A stretch of 64,000 nucleotides of DNA from contig NZ_JAZHRV010000001.1 in NCBI RefSeq assembly GCF_036924595.1, positions 2,542,001 through 2,606,000 of the forward strand. Direction: 5' to 3'. How positions within the stretch are numbered: position 1 is the stretch's first letter; each line of letters starts with the position of its first letter. Origin of the DNA: Bradyrhizobium algeriense (GTDB lineage: Bacteria > Pseudomonadota > Alphaproteobacteria > Rhizobiales > Xanthobacteraceae). The notes beneath the pieces are model-generated. The model saw nothing but the letters and a program-made list of their open reading frames with translations. It was not told the origin of the DNA and searched no databases. The position numbers and the translations under genes were made by a program. Positions 43,094 to 52,869 of this stretch are shown piece by piece.

Positions 43094-43786
43094 ATGTCCG
43101 ACAGCCCTGGCCATCCCCTCGATTATCCGATCTGGACCGCACTGACGACCACGCAGCAGGCGTTGGCCGAAGGCGATGCCCGCGCGTGGCGCTATCCGAC
43201 AGAGATCACGCCGTTCGCCGCGACGGCGGACATGTCGCCCGAAAGCTTTGCAGCGCTTCGTGCGCTGATGTCGCCGCAGGACATCGCCGTGCTGTTCACG
43301 CCGGATGCCGTGAACCCGCCTGCCGGATTCAAGGTCGCGCTGGCGGACACCGGCGAGCAGATGATCGGGACGCCGGTTGAAACGCCGGCCAACGGTGTCG
43401 ATATCGTCACCCTCGGTGTCGAGGACGTTCCAGCAATGATCGAACTGACCGCGCTCACCAAGCCCGGGCCGTTCAGCGCGCGGACCCATGAACTCGGCAC
43501 GTTCCTCGGCATCCGCGTCGATGGCCAGCTTGTCGCGATGGCCGGTGAGCGGATGAAGCCCGCTCACTACACCGAGATGACCGCCGTCTGCGTGCATCCA
43601 TCCCACCGCGGCCGCGGCTACGGGCAGATGCTGCTATCCGCCGTCTCCCGCCAGATCGTGGCGCGCGGCGAAACTCCCTTCCTGCACGTCTTCACCAGCA
43701 ATCACTCGGCCATCGCGCTCTACCGGCGGCAGGGGATGGAAATCCGCCGCCGTCTCCACGTGACGGTGTTGAAGAAAGAGGATTGA
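43094..43786 (+). CDS. GNAT family N-acetyltransferase
   Basis: A 230-residue protein; residues about 100-225 are a GNAT domain with the acetyl-CoA loop VHPSHRGRGYGQMLLSAV. The N-terminal 95 residues resemble the partner half found in two-domain members. It starts 40 bases after the SDR stop. Substrate unknown. Confidence 0.85.
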   Translation: MSDSPGHPLDYPIWTALTTTQQALAEGDARAWRYPTEITPFAATADMSPESFAALRALMSPQDIAVLFTPDAVNPPAGFKVALADTGEQMIGTPVETPANGVDIVTLGVEDVPAMIELTALTKPGPFSARTHELGTFLGIRVDGQLVAMAGERMKPAHYTEMTAVCVHPSHRGRGYGQMLLSAVSRQIVARGETPFLHVFTSNHSAIALYRRQGMEIRRRLHVTVLKKED

Positions 43787-43821
43787 TGGTCCAGCGATGC
43801 CCGCCCTGACCGATATCATCC

Positions 43822-44277
43822 TCACGCGTTGCGGGTGCCGTTCGGCCCCCGATCCGGGCCGGGATCCTGGCCGGCGGCCGCCTTGGTCAGCCTGTCGATA
43901 TAATGGATCCAGCCCTTGGCGTGGCTCGCCTGGTGAGCGGCGCTGGGAAGCCCGCTATGGGTCATGCGCAGCAATGTGCCGCCATCGTGCTCGATCAGGT
44001 CGATTTCGATCAGGCCCGATCCCGGCGGCACCTCCTCATTGCCTTCCCAGCCAAAACTGTAGGCGAGGCGATGCACCGGCACCACCTCGCGGAACGTGCC
44101 GCGCGCCGTCGCGCTGCCGACGCCTTTCAGAAGGTACAGTCCGCCCGGATGCATCTCCGTCACGGCCTCGCTGCCCATCCATTGCACGATCTTCTCTGGG
44201 TCTGTCAGGAAGGCGAACACGCTGGCGCGCGGTGCGGCGATCTGGGTCTCGCGCTGGACCACAAACGATTCAGGCAT
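43822..44277 (-). CDS. SRPBCC (AHSA1-like) domain protein
   Basis: A 151-residue ligand-binding START-type fold: AAPRASVFAFLTDPEKIVQW at the N-terminus, GGLYLLKG, and TLLRMTHSGLPSAAHQASHA at the end. Such proteins are usually partnered with an ArsR regulator; this one is alone but a related pair lies at 45567-46457. It converges with the GNAT gene. Confidence 0.82.
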   Translation of the reverse strand: MPESFVVQRETQIAAPRASVFAFLTDPEKIVQWMGSEAVTEMHPGGLYLLKGVGSATARGTFREVVPVHRLAYSFGWEGNEEVPPGSGLIEIDLIEHDGGTLLRMTHSGLPSAAHQASHAKGWIHYIDRLTKAAAGQDPGPDRGPNGTRNA

Positions 44278-44395
44278 CAAAAACCTCGCTACTTATTGGC
44301 ATCAGGGGCGCTGCAACCGTGCCAACATATGCCGGCGCGGGAATTTACCAAGTGCCGATGACGATAATGAATTGCCCCTGCCATAGGATCGGACC

Positions 44396-45481
44396 ATGCA
44401 ACTGAGTTCGACGCTGACATGGCTGGTCGATGCGGCCGGCGTGTCGCCGGGCGCTGACCGGTTTCTCGCCGAACTCGGCACGCGCTTGATCGCGGACGAC
44501 ATGCCACTCGCCGGCGGCGCGCTGACGCTCGCCGTGCCGCACCCGATCATCGCCCGCCGCACCTGGTTGTGGCGGGCCGGGAACGGTGAGGTGATCGAGG
44601 CGGTGGGATTTGCGCCAGTGGGATTTGGCGGCGCGGCGAGTTCGTCGGGCGATGCAGGCCGGAGCTGGCTGGCCGGGCTCGCGGGCGGAGCGGTGCATGA
44701 AAACAGCGTTGGCGCGGGAGAAGGCGGGCCGGTGCTTGGCTGGATCGGGCCGCGCCGGTTCACGGAAACGGAAGCCAATCGATTGCGCGAGGCCGCCCGC
44801 TTTGCCGCAGCGCCGCTCGCCGCGCTCTCGGCGCGCGCGACGCTGTCGGCCGCGCTCGAGGCCTATCTCGGCCGGCGCAGCGCCGCGCGCGTGCTGGCGG
44901 GGCCGCTGCGGCGCGAAGTCGGCGAGACCATTCGGGCGGTGTTGCTCTATGGCGATCTGCGCGGCTTCACGGCGCTGTCTGAATCCGAGCCTCCTGCTGC
45001 CGTCATCGCCGCCCTTGGCGGCTGGTTCGACTGCATCGGCGGCGCCGTCCACGCCTTTGGCGGCGAAGTGTTGAAATTCATCGGCGACGGCGTGCTCGCG
45101 ATCTTCCCGGTCGGCGACAAGCCGCGCGACGCCTGCGACGCGGCGCTGCGCGCGGTTGCTTCCGCGAAAGCCGGCATGGCGCATCTCGATACGAGCCGGC
45201 GAGAGCAGGGGCTGCCGCCGCTGGCGTTCGGCGTGGCGTTGCATCTTGGCGAAATTCTGTGGGGCAATGTCGGCGCGGCCGACCGGCTGGATTTCACTGC
45301 GATCGGTCCTGCGGTGAATCTGGTCAGCCGGCTCGAAGGGCTCTGCCGGCCGCTTGGCCGAACCGTCCTGATCTCGGGCGCGGTCGCCACTGAGACAAGC
45401 GCAACGCTGATGCCGCTGGGAACGCATGCGCTGCGCGGCATCGCATCTCCCTGCGCCGTTTACACCGCGCCGGACTACTAG
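44396..45481 (+). CDS. Class III adenylate/guanylate cyclase
   Basis: A 361-residue protein. The catalytic domain (about 175-345) has both metal aspartates, D187 in LLYGDLRGFT and D231 in FIGDGVLAIF. The N-terminal 170 residues are distantly similar in plan to those of the cyclase at 16113 but not closely related. Upstream is a divergent SRPBCC gene. Its stop lies 86 bases before the ArsR gene. The signal is unknown. Confidence 0.85.
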   Translation: MQLSSTLTWLVDAAGVSPGADRFLAELGTRLIADDMPLAGGALTLAVPHPIIARRTWLWRAGNGEVIEAVGFAPVGFGGAASSSGDAGRSWLAGLAGGAVHENSVGAGEGGPVLGWIGPRRFTETEANRLREAARFAAAPLAALSARATLSAALEAYLGRRSAARVLAGPLRREVGETIRAVLLYGDLRGFTALSESEPPAAVIAALGGWFDCIGGAVHAFGGEVLKFIGDGVLAIFPVGDKPRDACDAALRAVASAKAGMAHLDTSRREQGLPPLAFGVALHLGEILWGNVGAADRLDFTAIGPAVNLVSRLEGLCRPLGRTVLISGAVATETSATLMPLGTHALRGIASPCAVYTAPDY

Positions 45482-45521
45482 GCGCAGTTCTGGAACCGCC
45501 GGGTCCATCACGAAAACGTTA

Positions 45522-45572
45522 AACCGATCGGTTGACTATCGATGCCGCGTGCCTATACTAAACCACATGGTT
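45522..45572 (+). promoter_or_regulatory. Promoter with two operator-like dyads, ArsR-SRPBCC operon
   Basis: TTGACT (45532-45537), 16 bases, TATACT (45554-45559). AACC-N4-GGTT occurs at 45522-45533 (palindrome AACCGATCGGTT) and at 45561-45572 (AACCACATGGTT), which contains the start codon. Predicted transcription starts at the A of the ATG, so the message is probably leaderless. Confidence 0.65.
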
Positions 45573-45920
45573 GAGTATTCGACACATCTCGATGCTGTTT
45601 TTCACGCGCTGGCGGACCCGACGCGCCGCGCGATGCTTGGTCATCTGGCCGAGCGGGAGCTCACGATCGGGGAACTGGCGACGCCATTCCACATGAGCTT
45701 CGCCGGCGCGTCGAAACATGTGCGGGTGCTGGAGAATGCCGGGCTGGTGAAGCGCACGATCCGCGGCCGCACCCATCTATGCCGACTCGAGGCGGCACGG
45801 CTCGCGGAAGCCGATGCGTGGCTGAAGCGCTACGAACGTTTCTGGAGCGCAAAACTCGACTCGCTGGAAGCCCTGCTGCGTGCAGAGGACGAGGCGAAAG
45901 CAAAGCAGGTGAAGGAGTAG
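45567..45920 (+). CDS. ArsR family regulator
   Basis: A 117-residue winged-helix regulator of the SRPBCC-linked type: LADPTRRAMLGHLAERELTI, recognition region MSFAGASKHVRVLENAGLV and wing KRTIRGRTHLCRLE. It has no metal-binding cysteine group. Its operator contains its own start codon. The SRPBCC gene follows by three bases. Confidence 0.88.
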   Translation: MVEYSTHLDAVFHALADPTRRAMLGHLAERELTIGELATPFHMSFAGASKHVRVLENAGLVKRTIRGRTHLCRLEAARLAEADAWLKRYERFWSAKLDSLEALLRAEDEAKAKQVKE

Positions 45921-45923
45921 ACA

Positions 45924-46457
45924 ATGAATGCAACGACAAAGCCCGATGCCTATGGCGAGTTGATCGAGCCGACCACGCTCAAGATCCAAAGGCTTCTGCC
46001 CGGCCCGATCGAACGCATCTGGGCCTATCTCACCGACAGCGAGCTGCGCCGCAAATGGCTCGCAGCGGGCGCGATGGAGATGAAGGTCGGCGCGCCCGTT
46101 GAGTTCGTCTGGCGCAACGACGAACTCAACGATCCCCCAGGCAAGCGGCCGGAGGGGTTCCCGGAAGAGCACCGGATGCAAAGCCGGATCACCGAACTCG
46201 AACCGCTCCGCAAGCTCTCGATCGCCTGGAACAACAGCGGCGACGTGACGTTCGAGCTGGAGCCGAAGGGCACGGGCGTGCTGCTCACCGTGACCCATCG
46301 CCGTCTGCCCGATCGCTCGACCATGCTCAAGGTCAGCGCCGGCTGGCACATGCATCTCGATATCCTGGTCGCCCGCGCCAACGACAAGGAACCGGCGCCA
46401 TTCTGGGATGGCTGGGCCCGCCTGCAGCAGGAATACGATCGCCGGCTGCCGGCCTGA
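45924..46457 (+). CDS. SRPBCC (AHSA1-like) domain protein, ArsR partner
   Basis: A 177-residue START-type protein: LPGPIERIWAYLTDSELRRKW, EFVWRNDELN and GTGVLLTVTHRRLPDRSTM. It is three bases after the ArsR gene, the standard ArsR-SRPBCC pair; such proteins bind small hydrophobic ligands. Its ligand is unknown. Confidence 0.88.
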   Translation: MNATTKPDAYGELIEPTTLKIQRLLPGPIERIWAYLTDSELRRKWLAAGAMEMKVGAPVEFVWRNDELNDPPGKRPEGFPEEHRMQSRITELEPLRKLSIAWNNSGDVTFELEPKGTGVLLTVTHRRLPDRSTMLKVSAGWHMHLDILVARANDKEPAPFWDGWARLQQEYDRRLPA

Positions 46458-46497
46458 CGAGCACGCAACAAGCATCTCAACAAACAGGAGACTAGCC

Positions 46498-47247
46498 ATG
46501 CAGACCAACGTCGTGTCAGCGCAAGAGTGGGAAGCCGCCCGCCAGAAGTTGCTCGTGAAGGAAAAGGAATTGACCCACGCCCGGGACGCCATGGCCGCCG
46601 AGCGTCGGCGGATGCCGTGGCTGGCCGTGGAGAAGGAATACAAGTTCGAGGGACCTAAAGGCGAAGCGAGCCTGCGCGATCTGTTCGAAGGCCGCCATCA
46701 GCTCATCGTCTACCGCGCCTTCTACGAGCCCGGGGTGTTTGGCTGGCCCGAGCATGCCTGCCGCGGCTGCTCGATGGTGGCCGACCAGGTCGCCCACATC
46801 GCCCATCTCAACGCCCGTGACACCACGCTCGTGTTCGTTTCGCGAGCGCCGCAAACGGACATTGCGCGCCTGAAGGCGCGAATGGGATGGGAGATGATCC
46901 CCTGGTACACCGTCACGGACAGCTTCGATGCCGACTTCGGCGTCGACGAGTGGCACGGCACCAACGTGTTCTTCCGCGACGGCGACAAAATCTACCGGAC
47001 CTACTTCATCAACAACCGGGGCGACGAGCAGATGGGGGGCACCTGGAATTATCTCGACATCACGCCGCTAGGACGCCAGGAGGAGTGGGAGGATTCGCCC
47101 GAAGGCTATCCGCAAACCCAAACCTACAAGTGGTGGAACTGGCACGACAGCTACGTCGAAGGCGCCGCGCCCGACAAGAGGTGGGTCGAGGTGTCGGACG
47201 CCGGAGAGGCCGCGTTCCGGGAGCAGTCCGCGAGAGCAAAGCGATGA
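46498..47247 (+). CDS. DUF899 family thioredoxin-like protein
   Basis: A 249-residue protein: EWEAARQKLLVKEKELTHAR at the start and the thioredoxin-like core with FYEPGVFGWPEHACRGCSM and a C-terminal NYLDITPLGRQEEW. The CRGC pair lies where redox cysteines occur in this family. It follows the ArsR-SRPBCC pair by 40 bases and is probably in the same operon. Its stop overlaps the next start (ATGA). Confidence 0.88.
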   Translation: MQTNVVSAQEWEAARQKLLVKEKELTHARDAMAAERRRMPWLAVEKEYKFEGPKGEASLRDLFEGRHQLIVYRAFYEPGVFGWPEHACRGCSMVADQVAHIAHLNARDTTLVFVSRAPQTDIARLKARMGWEMIPWYTVTDSFDADFGVDEWHGTNVFFRDGDKIYRTYFINNRGDEQMGGTWNYLDITPLGRQEEWEDSPEGYPQTQTYKWWNWHDSYVEGAAPDKRWVEVSDAGEAAFREQSARAKR

Positions 47248-47591
47248 GCCATGCTTGCTCAGGCGGATCCGGCGGCGGCGCGCGCCGCCGGAACGCCGCC
47301 GCGCATCGGGTGGCCAATGGGCTCTATCTCGCGGCCGCGCCGACCTTTGCGATGATGGCGCTCCTGACGGGCGTCCTTGGCGGCGGCCCGTCGGACGCGT
47401 TGTGTTCGATCGCGGGCGCGTCGCCGCTCGGCGGAATGGTCCCGATGTACTTGCTGATGAGCGTCTTCCATTCGGCGCCCTGGCTGAAGCTGGCGCTCAC
47501 TCGGCCAGCGCCTCCTGGCGGCTGCGCCGGATCGCCGGGAATACCATCAGCAGAAACAGCACCGCGACGAGCGCGAGCAGCGTGGCGCTGA
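47244..47591 (+). CDS. Small membrane protein coupled to the DUF899 gene
   Basis: A 115-residue protein with two membrane segments (PTFAMMALLTGVLGGG and PLGGMVPMYLLMSVFHSAPW) after a Gly/Ala/Arg-rich N-terminus. It starts inside the DUF899 stop (ATGA). Its last 30 residues, after about WLKLA, run 95 bases into the opposite-strand tctA gene and are Arg/Ala-rich, so they look like read-through after loss of an earlier stop. Function unknown. Confidence 0.6.
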   Translation: MSHACSGGSGGGARRRNAAAHRVANGLYLAAAPTFAMMALLTGVLGGGPSDALCSIAGASPLGGMVPMYLLMSVFHSAPWLKLALTRPAPPGGCAGSPGIPSAETAPRRARAAWR

Positions 47592-48996
47592 TCGGGCGGC
47601 GCAGAAAGACCGAGAAATCGCCGTCCGCCAGCAGCATCGCGCGACGGAAGTTTTCTTCCAGTTGCGGCCCGAGCACGAGGCCGAGCAGCAACGGCGCCGG
47701 CTCGACGCCGACCTTGATGAAGAAGTATCCGATCAGCGCGCAGCCGAGCATCAGCCAGACATTGAACAAATTGTTGGCGAGGCCGAACGTGCCGATGCAG
47801 CAGAACAGCACGATCGCCGGAAACAGCAGCCGGTAGGGAATTTTCAGCATCGAGACCCACACGCCGATCAGCGGCAGGTTGATGATGATCAGCATCAGGT
47901 TTCCGACCCACATGCTGGCGATGACGCCCCAGACCAGCTGCGGTTGCTCGCGCATGATCTGCGGGCCGGGCTGGATACCCTGCATCATCAGCGCGCCGAT
48001 CATCAGCGCCATCAGGGCATTGGCGGGGATGCCGAGCGTCAGCAGCGGGATGAAGCTCGTCTGCGCGCCCGCATTGTTGGCGGCCTCCGGTCCGGCGACG
48101 CCTTCGATCGCGCCCTTGCCGAAACGGGAGGGATCGCGGGCGAGTTTCTTCTCCAGCGCATAGGAGGAGAAGGGTGGCAGCGCGGCGCCGCCGCCCGGCA
48201 ACACGCCGAGGACGGAGCCCAACACGGTGCCGCGAACCATCGCCGGGAAGGCGGCGCGAAGATCGGCGCCGCTCGGGATCAGGCTGCGGATCGACTGGCT
48301 GACGACGCGCATCACCGCCGGACGTTCAAGATTGGCAATGATCTCGCCAAGGCCGAACATGCCCATCGCGACCGGCACGAAGTCGAGCCCGTCGGAGATC
48401 TCGGCGATCCCGAAGGTCATCCGCGGCGCGCCCGAATTGACGTCGATGCCGACGAGGCCAAGCAGGATGCCGAGCAGTACCATCGCAAGCGACTTGGCGA
48501 CGGAGCCGTGGGCGAGCACGACGGCCGCGATCAATCCGAGCACGAGCAGGCTGAAATATTCGACCGCGGTGAATTTCAGCGCCAGCGCGGCCAGCGGCAG
48601 GCTGAGCACGGCGATCACCACCGTAGCGACGGTGCCGGCAAAGAACGAGGCGATCGCGGCGATCGCGAGCGCTGTCCCGGCCTTGCCCTGCCTGGCCATC
48701 TCGTGGCCGTCGAGGCAGGTGACGACCGAGGAGGTTTCGCCGGGCACGTTGACGAGGATGGCCGTGGTCGAGCCGCCATACTGTGCGCCGTAGAAGATGC
48801 CGGCCAGCATGATCATGGCTGATGGAGGCGACAGGCCGAAGGTGAAGGGCAGCAGCAGCGCGATCGCCGGGATCGGTCCGATGCCGGGCAGCACGCCAAT
48901 CGCGGTGCCGATGACGACGCCGATCAGGCAGAACAGCAAATTATTGAGCTGCAGGGCGGTCGTCAGCCCCATCAGGAGATTGTCGAAAAGCTCCAT
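47497..48996 (-). CDS. tctA: Tripartite tricarboxylate transporter, large permease TctA
   Basis: A 499-residue inner-membrane protein with about eleven membrane segments. GVLPGIGPIPAIALLLPFTF near residue 35 and FVPVAMGMFGLGEI are TctA landmarks. It imports carboxylates or sugar acids with TctB and the binding protein at 49494. It starts one base from the tctB stop. The cluster context points to a sugar acid rather than citrate. Confidence 0.93.
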   Translation of the reverse strand: MELFDNLLMGLTTALQLNNLLFCLIGVVIGTAIGVLPGIGPIPAIALLLPFTFGLSPPSAMIMLAGIFYGAQYGGSTTAILVNVPGETSSVVTCLDGHEMARQGKAGTALAIAAIASFFAGTVATVVIAVLSLPLAALALKFTAVEYFSLLVLGLIAAVVLAHGSVAKSLAMVLLGILLGLVGIDVNSGAPRMTFGIAEISDGLDFVPVAMGMFGLGEIIANLERPAVMRVVSQSIRSLIPSGADLRAAFPAMVRGTVLGSVLGVLPGGGAALPPFSSYALEKKLARDPSRFGKGAIEGVAGPEAANNAGAQTSFIPLLTLGIPANALMALMIGALMMQGIQPGPQIMREQPQLVWGVIASMWVGNLMLIIINLPLIGVWVSMLKIPYRLLFPAIVLFCCIGTFGLANNLFNVWLMLGCALIGYFFIKVGVEPAPLLLGLVLGPQLEENFRRAMLLADGDFSVFLRRPISATLLALVAVLFLLMVFPAIRRSRQEALAE

Positions 48997-48997
48997 A

Positions 48998-49456
48998 TCA
49001 GAACCATGCTCCAGGCCAGATCGGCACCGGCAAGGCCAGCGCCTTGACGAAGAGCAGCACCGCCGCCGCCGAGAGCCCCAGTGCGAAGAGTAAGGTTTCG
49101 ATCGGCCGCGCTTCCCGCGTCGCGAGGCTTGCGATCAGGATCGCGGCGAACGACGACAGCGCAAGGCCGAAGCGCGTGGCGGTAAGCGCGAACACGGCAA
49201 CCGACGCCGTGATCGCGAGCAGGGGCTGCAGGCGGACCGGCGCGATCCCGACAAACGGGCGGCGGATTCCGCGGATGCTGAACCAGAGTCCGAAGGCCAG
49301 CAGCATGATGGCGATGGCGCGCGGCATGTAGCCCGGCCCCATGTCGGCGGCAGTGCCGCCCGACAAAGTGCGCGTCGCCGCCAGCGCGATGCCGGCGACC
49401 GCGATCAGGAACAGCCCGAAGAGCACATCCTGCCAGTCCGTTCGACGGGCGTTCAT
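48998..49456 (-). CDS. tctB: Tripartite tricarboxylate transporter, small permease TctB
   Basis: A 152-residue protein with four membrane segments; MGPGYMPRAIAIMLLAFGLW is the usual TctB motif near residue 40. It is the small membrane subunit of the importer. It follows the binding protein gene by 37 bases. Confidence 0.88.
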   Translation of the reverse strand: MNARRTDWQDVLFGLFLIAVAGIALAATRTLSGGTAADMGPGYMPRAIAIMLLAFGLWFSIRGIRRPFVGIAPVRLQPLLAITASVAVFALTATRFGLALSSFAAILIASLATREARPIETLLFALGLSAAAVLLFVKALALPVPIWPGAWF

Positions 49457-49493
49457 CGCAAGCCTCGCATCGCAAGCCCAAGTTCGGGTCCCG

Positions 49494-50477
49494 TCATTCG
49501 CCCTTGATGCCGGCTTCGCGGATGACTTCGCCCCAGCGTTTGGTGGCGTCCTTCAGCCAGGTAGCCATCGCGTCCGGGGTGCCGGCGCGGACTTCGCCGC
49601 CCTGTTCGGCGATCTTGGCCTTGATCTCCGGTGACTCCAGAATCTTGCCGATCTCGGTATTGAGCCGCGCAATCACCGCCGGCGGCGTGCCGCTGGCCAC
49701 CAGGATGCCCTGCCAGGTGCCGGCGTCGCCACCGGGCAGCTTGGCCTCCTTGAAGGTCGGCAGGTCGGGCGCGGAGGGGACGCGGTGCTCGCCGGTCACC
49801 GCGAGACCGACCAGTTGCTTGTTGGTCACGAAGGGAAGGGTTGCCGACGCGCCGTTGATGAGGGCGCCGCTCTCGCCGGCGACCACGGCGCGGGTCGCCG
49901 CCGCGCCGCCCTTGTAGGGCACATGCTTGAACTGGATGCCGAGCTCCTTCTGCATCACCACGGCGGTGATGTGATTGGCGCCGCCGACTCCGGAATTCGC
50001 CACCGCGAGCTTGCCGGGATTGGCCTTGGCATAGGCAATCAGTTCCGCCACCGTTTTGACCGGGATCGATTCATGCACGGCCAGCACATAGGGGCCGAAC
50101 ATCACCATCGTTACGGGGGCGAGGTCCTTTTCGAGATTATAGGTCAGGTTCGAAAACAGGCTGGGCGCCGTCGCCACCGAACCGACATCCGTCAGCAGCA
50201 ACGTCGTGCCGTCGGGCGTCGCCTTGGCGACGGCGTCCGCGCCGAGATTGCCGGCCGCGCCGGGCTTGTTCTCGACCACCACCGACTGGCCGATCGCCGC
50301 CGACAATTTCGGGCTGATCAGCCGCGCCAGGATGTCTGATGTGCCACCGGGTGCATAGGGCACGATGATGCGCACCGGCCGGTCGAAGTTTTGGGCGTGA
50401 ACGACACCGGGCAGTTGGCTGAGCAGGATGGCTGCGGCGGCGGCAAGGGCGGCGCGGCGCCCGAAACGTGGAAGCAT
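49494..50477 (-). CDS. tctC: Tripartite tricarboxylate transporter, binding protein TctC (Bug family)
   Basis: A 327-residue periplasmic binding protein with a signal peptide (ending PGVVHAQ). RPVRIIVPYAPGGTSDILAR and VVVENKPGAAGNLGAD are the standard Bug-family ligand-binding loops. The gene leads tctBA, with GGAGGAAAAATAA before its ATG. It is divergent from the LysR gene at 50685, which probably regulates it. Confidence 0.95.
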   Translation of the reverse strand: MLPRFGRRAALAAAAAILLSQLPGVVHAQNFDRPVRIIVPYAPGGTSDILARLISPKLSAAIGQSVVVENKPGAAGNLGADAVAKATPDGTTLLLTDVGSVATAPSLFSNLTYNLEKDLAPVTMVMFGPYVLAVHESIPVKTVAELIAYAKANPGKLAVANSGVGGANHITAVVMQKELGIQFKHVPYKGGAAATRAVVAGESGALINGASATLPFVTNKQLVGLAVTGEHRVPSAPDLPTFKEAKLPGGDAGTWQGILVASGTPPAVIARLNTEIGKILESPEIKAKIAEQGGEVRAGTPDAMATWLKDATKRWGEVIREAGIKGE

Positions 50478-50684
50478 TTATTTTTCCTCCGATCGAAATT
50501 GCACAAGCGCTCTGCGGCGTCGCGCATCGCGGTCTTTGGCCGCGCTGGTGGCACGATAAGCGATCATCGATCCAATAGCGAACTAGAATGAGGATGGTCC
50601 GATACCAATTTTGGATCAAATCGTGGGATGCGATAGGGTAGCGAGGGCGGAAACCGTCGGTGCGATTGAGAAAAAGGGAGCGGT

Positions 50685-51578
50685 ATGTTCGAACTGAGCC
50701 AGGTGCGCTGTTTCGTGGCCGTGGCGGAGGAGCTGCATTTCGGCCGCGCCGCCGCGCGATTGAACATGACGCAGCCGCCGCTCAGCCGGCAGATCCAGAT
50801 TCTCGAACGGATCTTGGGCGTAAAACTGCTTCAGCGCGGCAATCGCCTGGTCAGGCTGACGCCGGCCGGCCAAAGCTTCCTCACCGAGGCGCGGCTGATC
50901 TTGACGCTCACGGAGAGCGCGGCCTTGCTGGCAAGGCGCGTCGCCGAGGGCAAGGCCGGCTCGGTCAATATCGGCTTCACCGCCGCATCTTCCTACAGTT
51001 ATGTGCCCGAACTGGTGGCGGCCTGCCGCCAGCAGCTGCCGGATGTCGAATTGATCCTCAAGGAGATGGTCAGCGGCGACCAGCTCAAGCGGCTTGGCGC
51101 CGGCGAAATCGATATCGGCCTGCTGCGGCCGCCGATCCCGCGCACCGGTCTGCAATTCTTCCGGGTGAAGGCCGAGCCGATGGTCGCGGCCGTGCCGGCC
51201 GGGCACAGGCTGGCCCGGGCCGCGACGATCGGCCTTCCGGACCTCGCGGCCGAACCCTTCATCATGTACGCGCCCTATGAGGCCCGTTACTTCCACGACC
51301 TGCTGGTGGAGCTGTTTTCGCGCGCCGCACTGGCGCCGGTCTATATCCAGCACCTCGCGCAGATCCACTCGATCCTGGCCATCGTGCATTCCGGCGTCGG
51401 CGTCGCACTGGTGCCGGAAGCGGCGGAGAATCTGCAGTTCAGCGGCGTCGCGCTGCGGCCACTGGCCGATCCGCAGCAACGCGCGGCCGAACTCTACTTC
51501 GTCTGGCGGGACGACAATGACAATCCGCTGTTGCCGGTGATCGCGGCGATCGCCCGCAACCTCGTGGGCGGCGCCTGA
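50685..51578 (+). CDS. LysR family regulator of the tct cluster
   Basis: A 297-residue LysR regulator: the helix-turn-helix is in [20 protein letters not shown], the co-inducer domain follows from about residue 90. Its position between tctC and the dehydratase gene suggests it activates both in response to a sugar acid. The intergenic region 50478-50684 would hold its site; no box was placed with confidence. Confidence 0.9.
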   Translation: MFELSQVRCFVAVAEELHFGRAAARLNMTQPPLSRQIQILERILGVKLLQRGNRLVRLTPAGQSFLTEARLILTLTESAALLARRVAEGKAGSVNIGFTAASSYSYVPELVAACRQQLPDVELILKEMVSGDQLKRLGAGEIDIGLLRPPIPRTGLQFFRVKAEPMVAAVPAGHRLARAATIGLPDLAAEPFIMYAPYEARYFHDLLVELFSRAALAPVYIQHLAQIHSILAIVHSGVGVALVPEAAENLQFSGVALRPLADPQQRAAELYFVWRDDNDNPLLPVIAAIARNLVGGA

Positions 51579-51673
51579 GTCATCCAATCAATGGATCATT
51601 CGATCCAGCAATTGGTCTGCCGCGGCATCGAGCCTGGTCTAATCCTGTGGCTTCCACAGCGAGGACCGCCACG

Positions 51674-52624
51674 ATGAGCAGATTGACCCCGAAGGAGATG
51701 GCGCTGACGATCGGCAACGGGCTGTTGTCGTTTCCCGTCACGCCGTTCGACGCCTCCAACAAATTCGACGCCGTGCGCTATCGCTCCAATCTCGACTGGC
51801 TGTGCAGCTATGAAGTGGCCGGTCTGTTCGCGGCCGGCGGCACCGGAGAATTCTTCTCGCTGACGCCGGCGGAAGTCGTCGAGGTCGTGACCACTGCCGT
51901 GCAGCAGACCGCCGGCCGCGTGCCGGTGCTGGCCGGCGTCGGCTACGGCACGGCGATGGCGACCGAACTTGCCGGCGCCGTCGAGCGCGCCGGCGCCGAC
52001 GGCATCCTGCTGCTGCCGCCCTATCTGGTGTTCTCCGAGCAGGCGGGACTGGCGGCGCATGTCGAGGCGGTCTGCAAGGCGACCAGCCTCGGCGTCATCG
52101 TCTACAACCGCGACAACGCCATCCTCACCGAGGATACGATCGCAAAACTTTGCGAACGCTGCCCGAACCTTGTCGGCTTCAAGGACGGCGTCGGCGACAT
52201 CGAACAGATGACGCGCATCCATCTGCGCATGGGCGACCGGTTGACCTATGTCGGCGGATTGCCCACCGCCGAAACCTTCGCGTTGCCCTATCTCGAAATG
52301 GGCGTGACGACCTACTCCTCCGCCGTGTTCAACTTCGTGCCGGAGTTCTCAACCAAATTCTACGCGGCGGTGCGGCGGCGCGACCGCGAAACCGTCCAGG
52401 CGGGCCTGCGCGACTTCATCATGCCGCTGCTCGCGATCCGCAACCGCAAGCGCGGTTACGCAGTGTCGATGATCAAGGCCGGGATGAAGGTGATTGGCCG
52501 CGATTCCGGCCCGGTGCGGTCGCCGCTGACCGACCTGACATCAGGGGAAGTCGAGGAACTGTCTGTTCTGGTCAGCCGGCTGAAAGCAAGCGAGTTTGCC
52601 AGCCGATCGTTCGCAGCCGCCTGA
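51674..52624 (+). CDS. kdgD: 5-dehydro-4-deoxyglucarate dehydratase
   Basis: A 316-residue class I aldolase-like enzyme (dihydrodipicolinate synthase superfamily). The Schiff-base lysine is K170 in [10 protein letters not shown] and the tyrosine Y144 in VIVYNRDN. The N-terminal [10 protein letters not shown] and [19 protein letters not shown] fit KdgD, which converts 5-keto-4-deoxy-glucarate to 2-oxoglutarate semialdehyde. With TctABC this fits glucarate or galactarate catabolism. The start has GAGGA eight bases upstream; a GTG at 51647 is less likely. Confidence 0.92.
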   Translation: MSRLTPKEMALTIGNGLLSFPVTPFDASNKFDAVRYRSNLDWLCSYEVAGLFAAGGTGEFFSLTPAEVVEVVTTAVQQTAGRVPVLAGVGYGTAMATELAGAVERAGADGILLLPPYLVFSEQAGLAAHVEAVCKATSLGVIVYNRDNAILTEDTIAKLCERCPNLVGFKDGVGDIEQMTRIHLRMGDRLTYVGGLPTAETFALPYLEMGVTTYSSAVFNFVPEFSTKFYAAVRRRDRETVQAGLRDFIMPLLAIRNRKRGYAVSMIKAGMKVIGRDSGPVRSPLTDLTSGEVEELSVLVSRLKASEFASRSFAAA

Positions 52625-52869
52625 CGGCAATCCTGTGCTTGAAAATTGGTCCGGGCACGCATCAACCCGATAAGCACGATAATTCGGCAACAGCCGGCGA
52701 CATTACTCAACTTGCGACCTCGTTCACGCCTCTTGTCGCGTCGTTTTCGCGCAACGAGACACGCTTCGACAGGTGCGATCGGAGCACAAATATTCAGCAT
52801 GGATGGACTTGTTGTCCGGGGGCGCCACGCCAATGTTAGCGGGCAGTATCTGTCATCAATGAACGCGTA

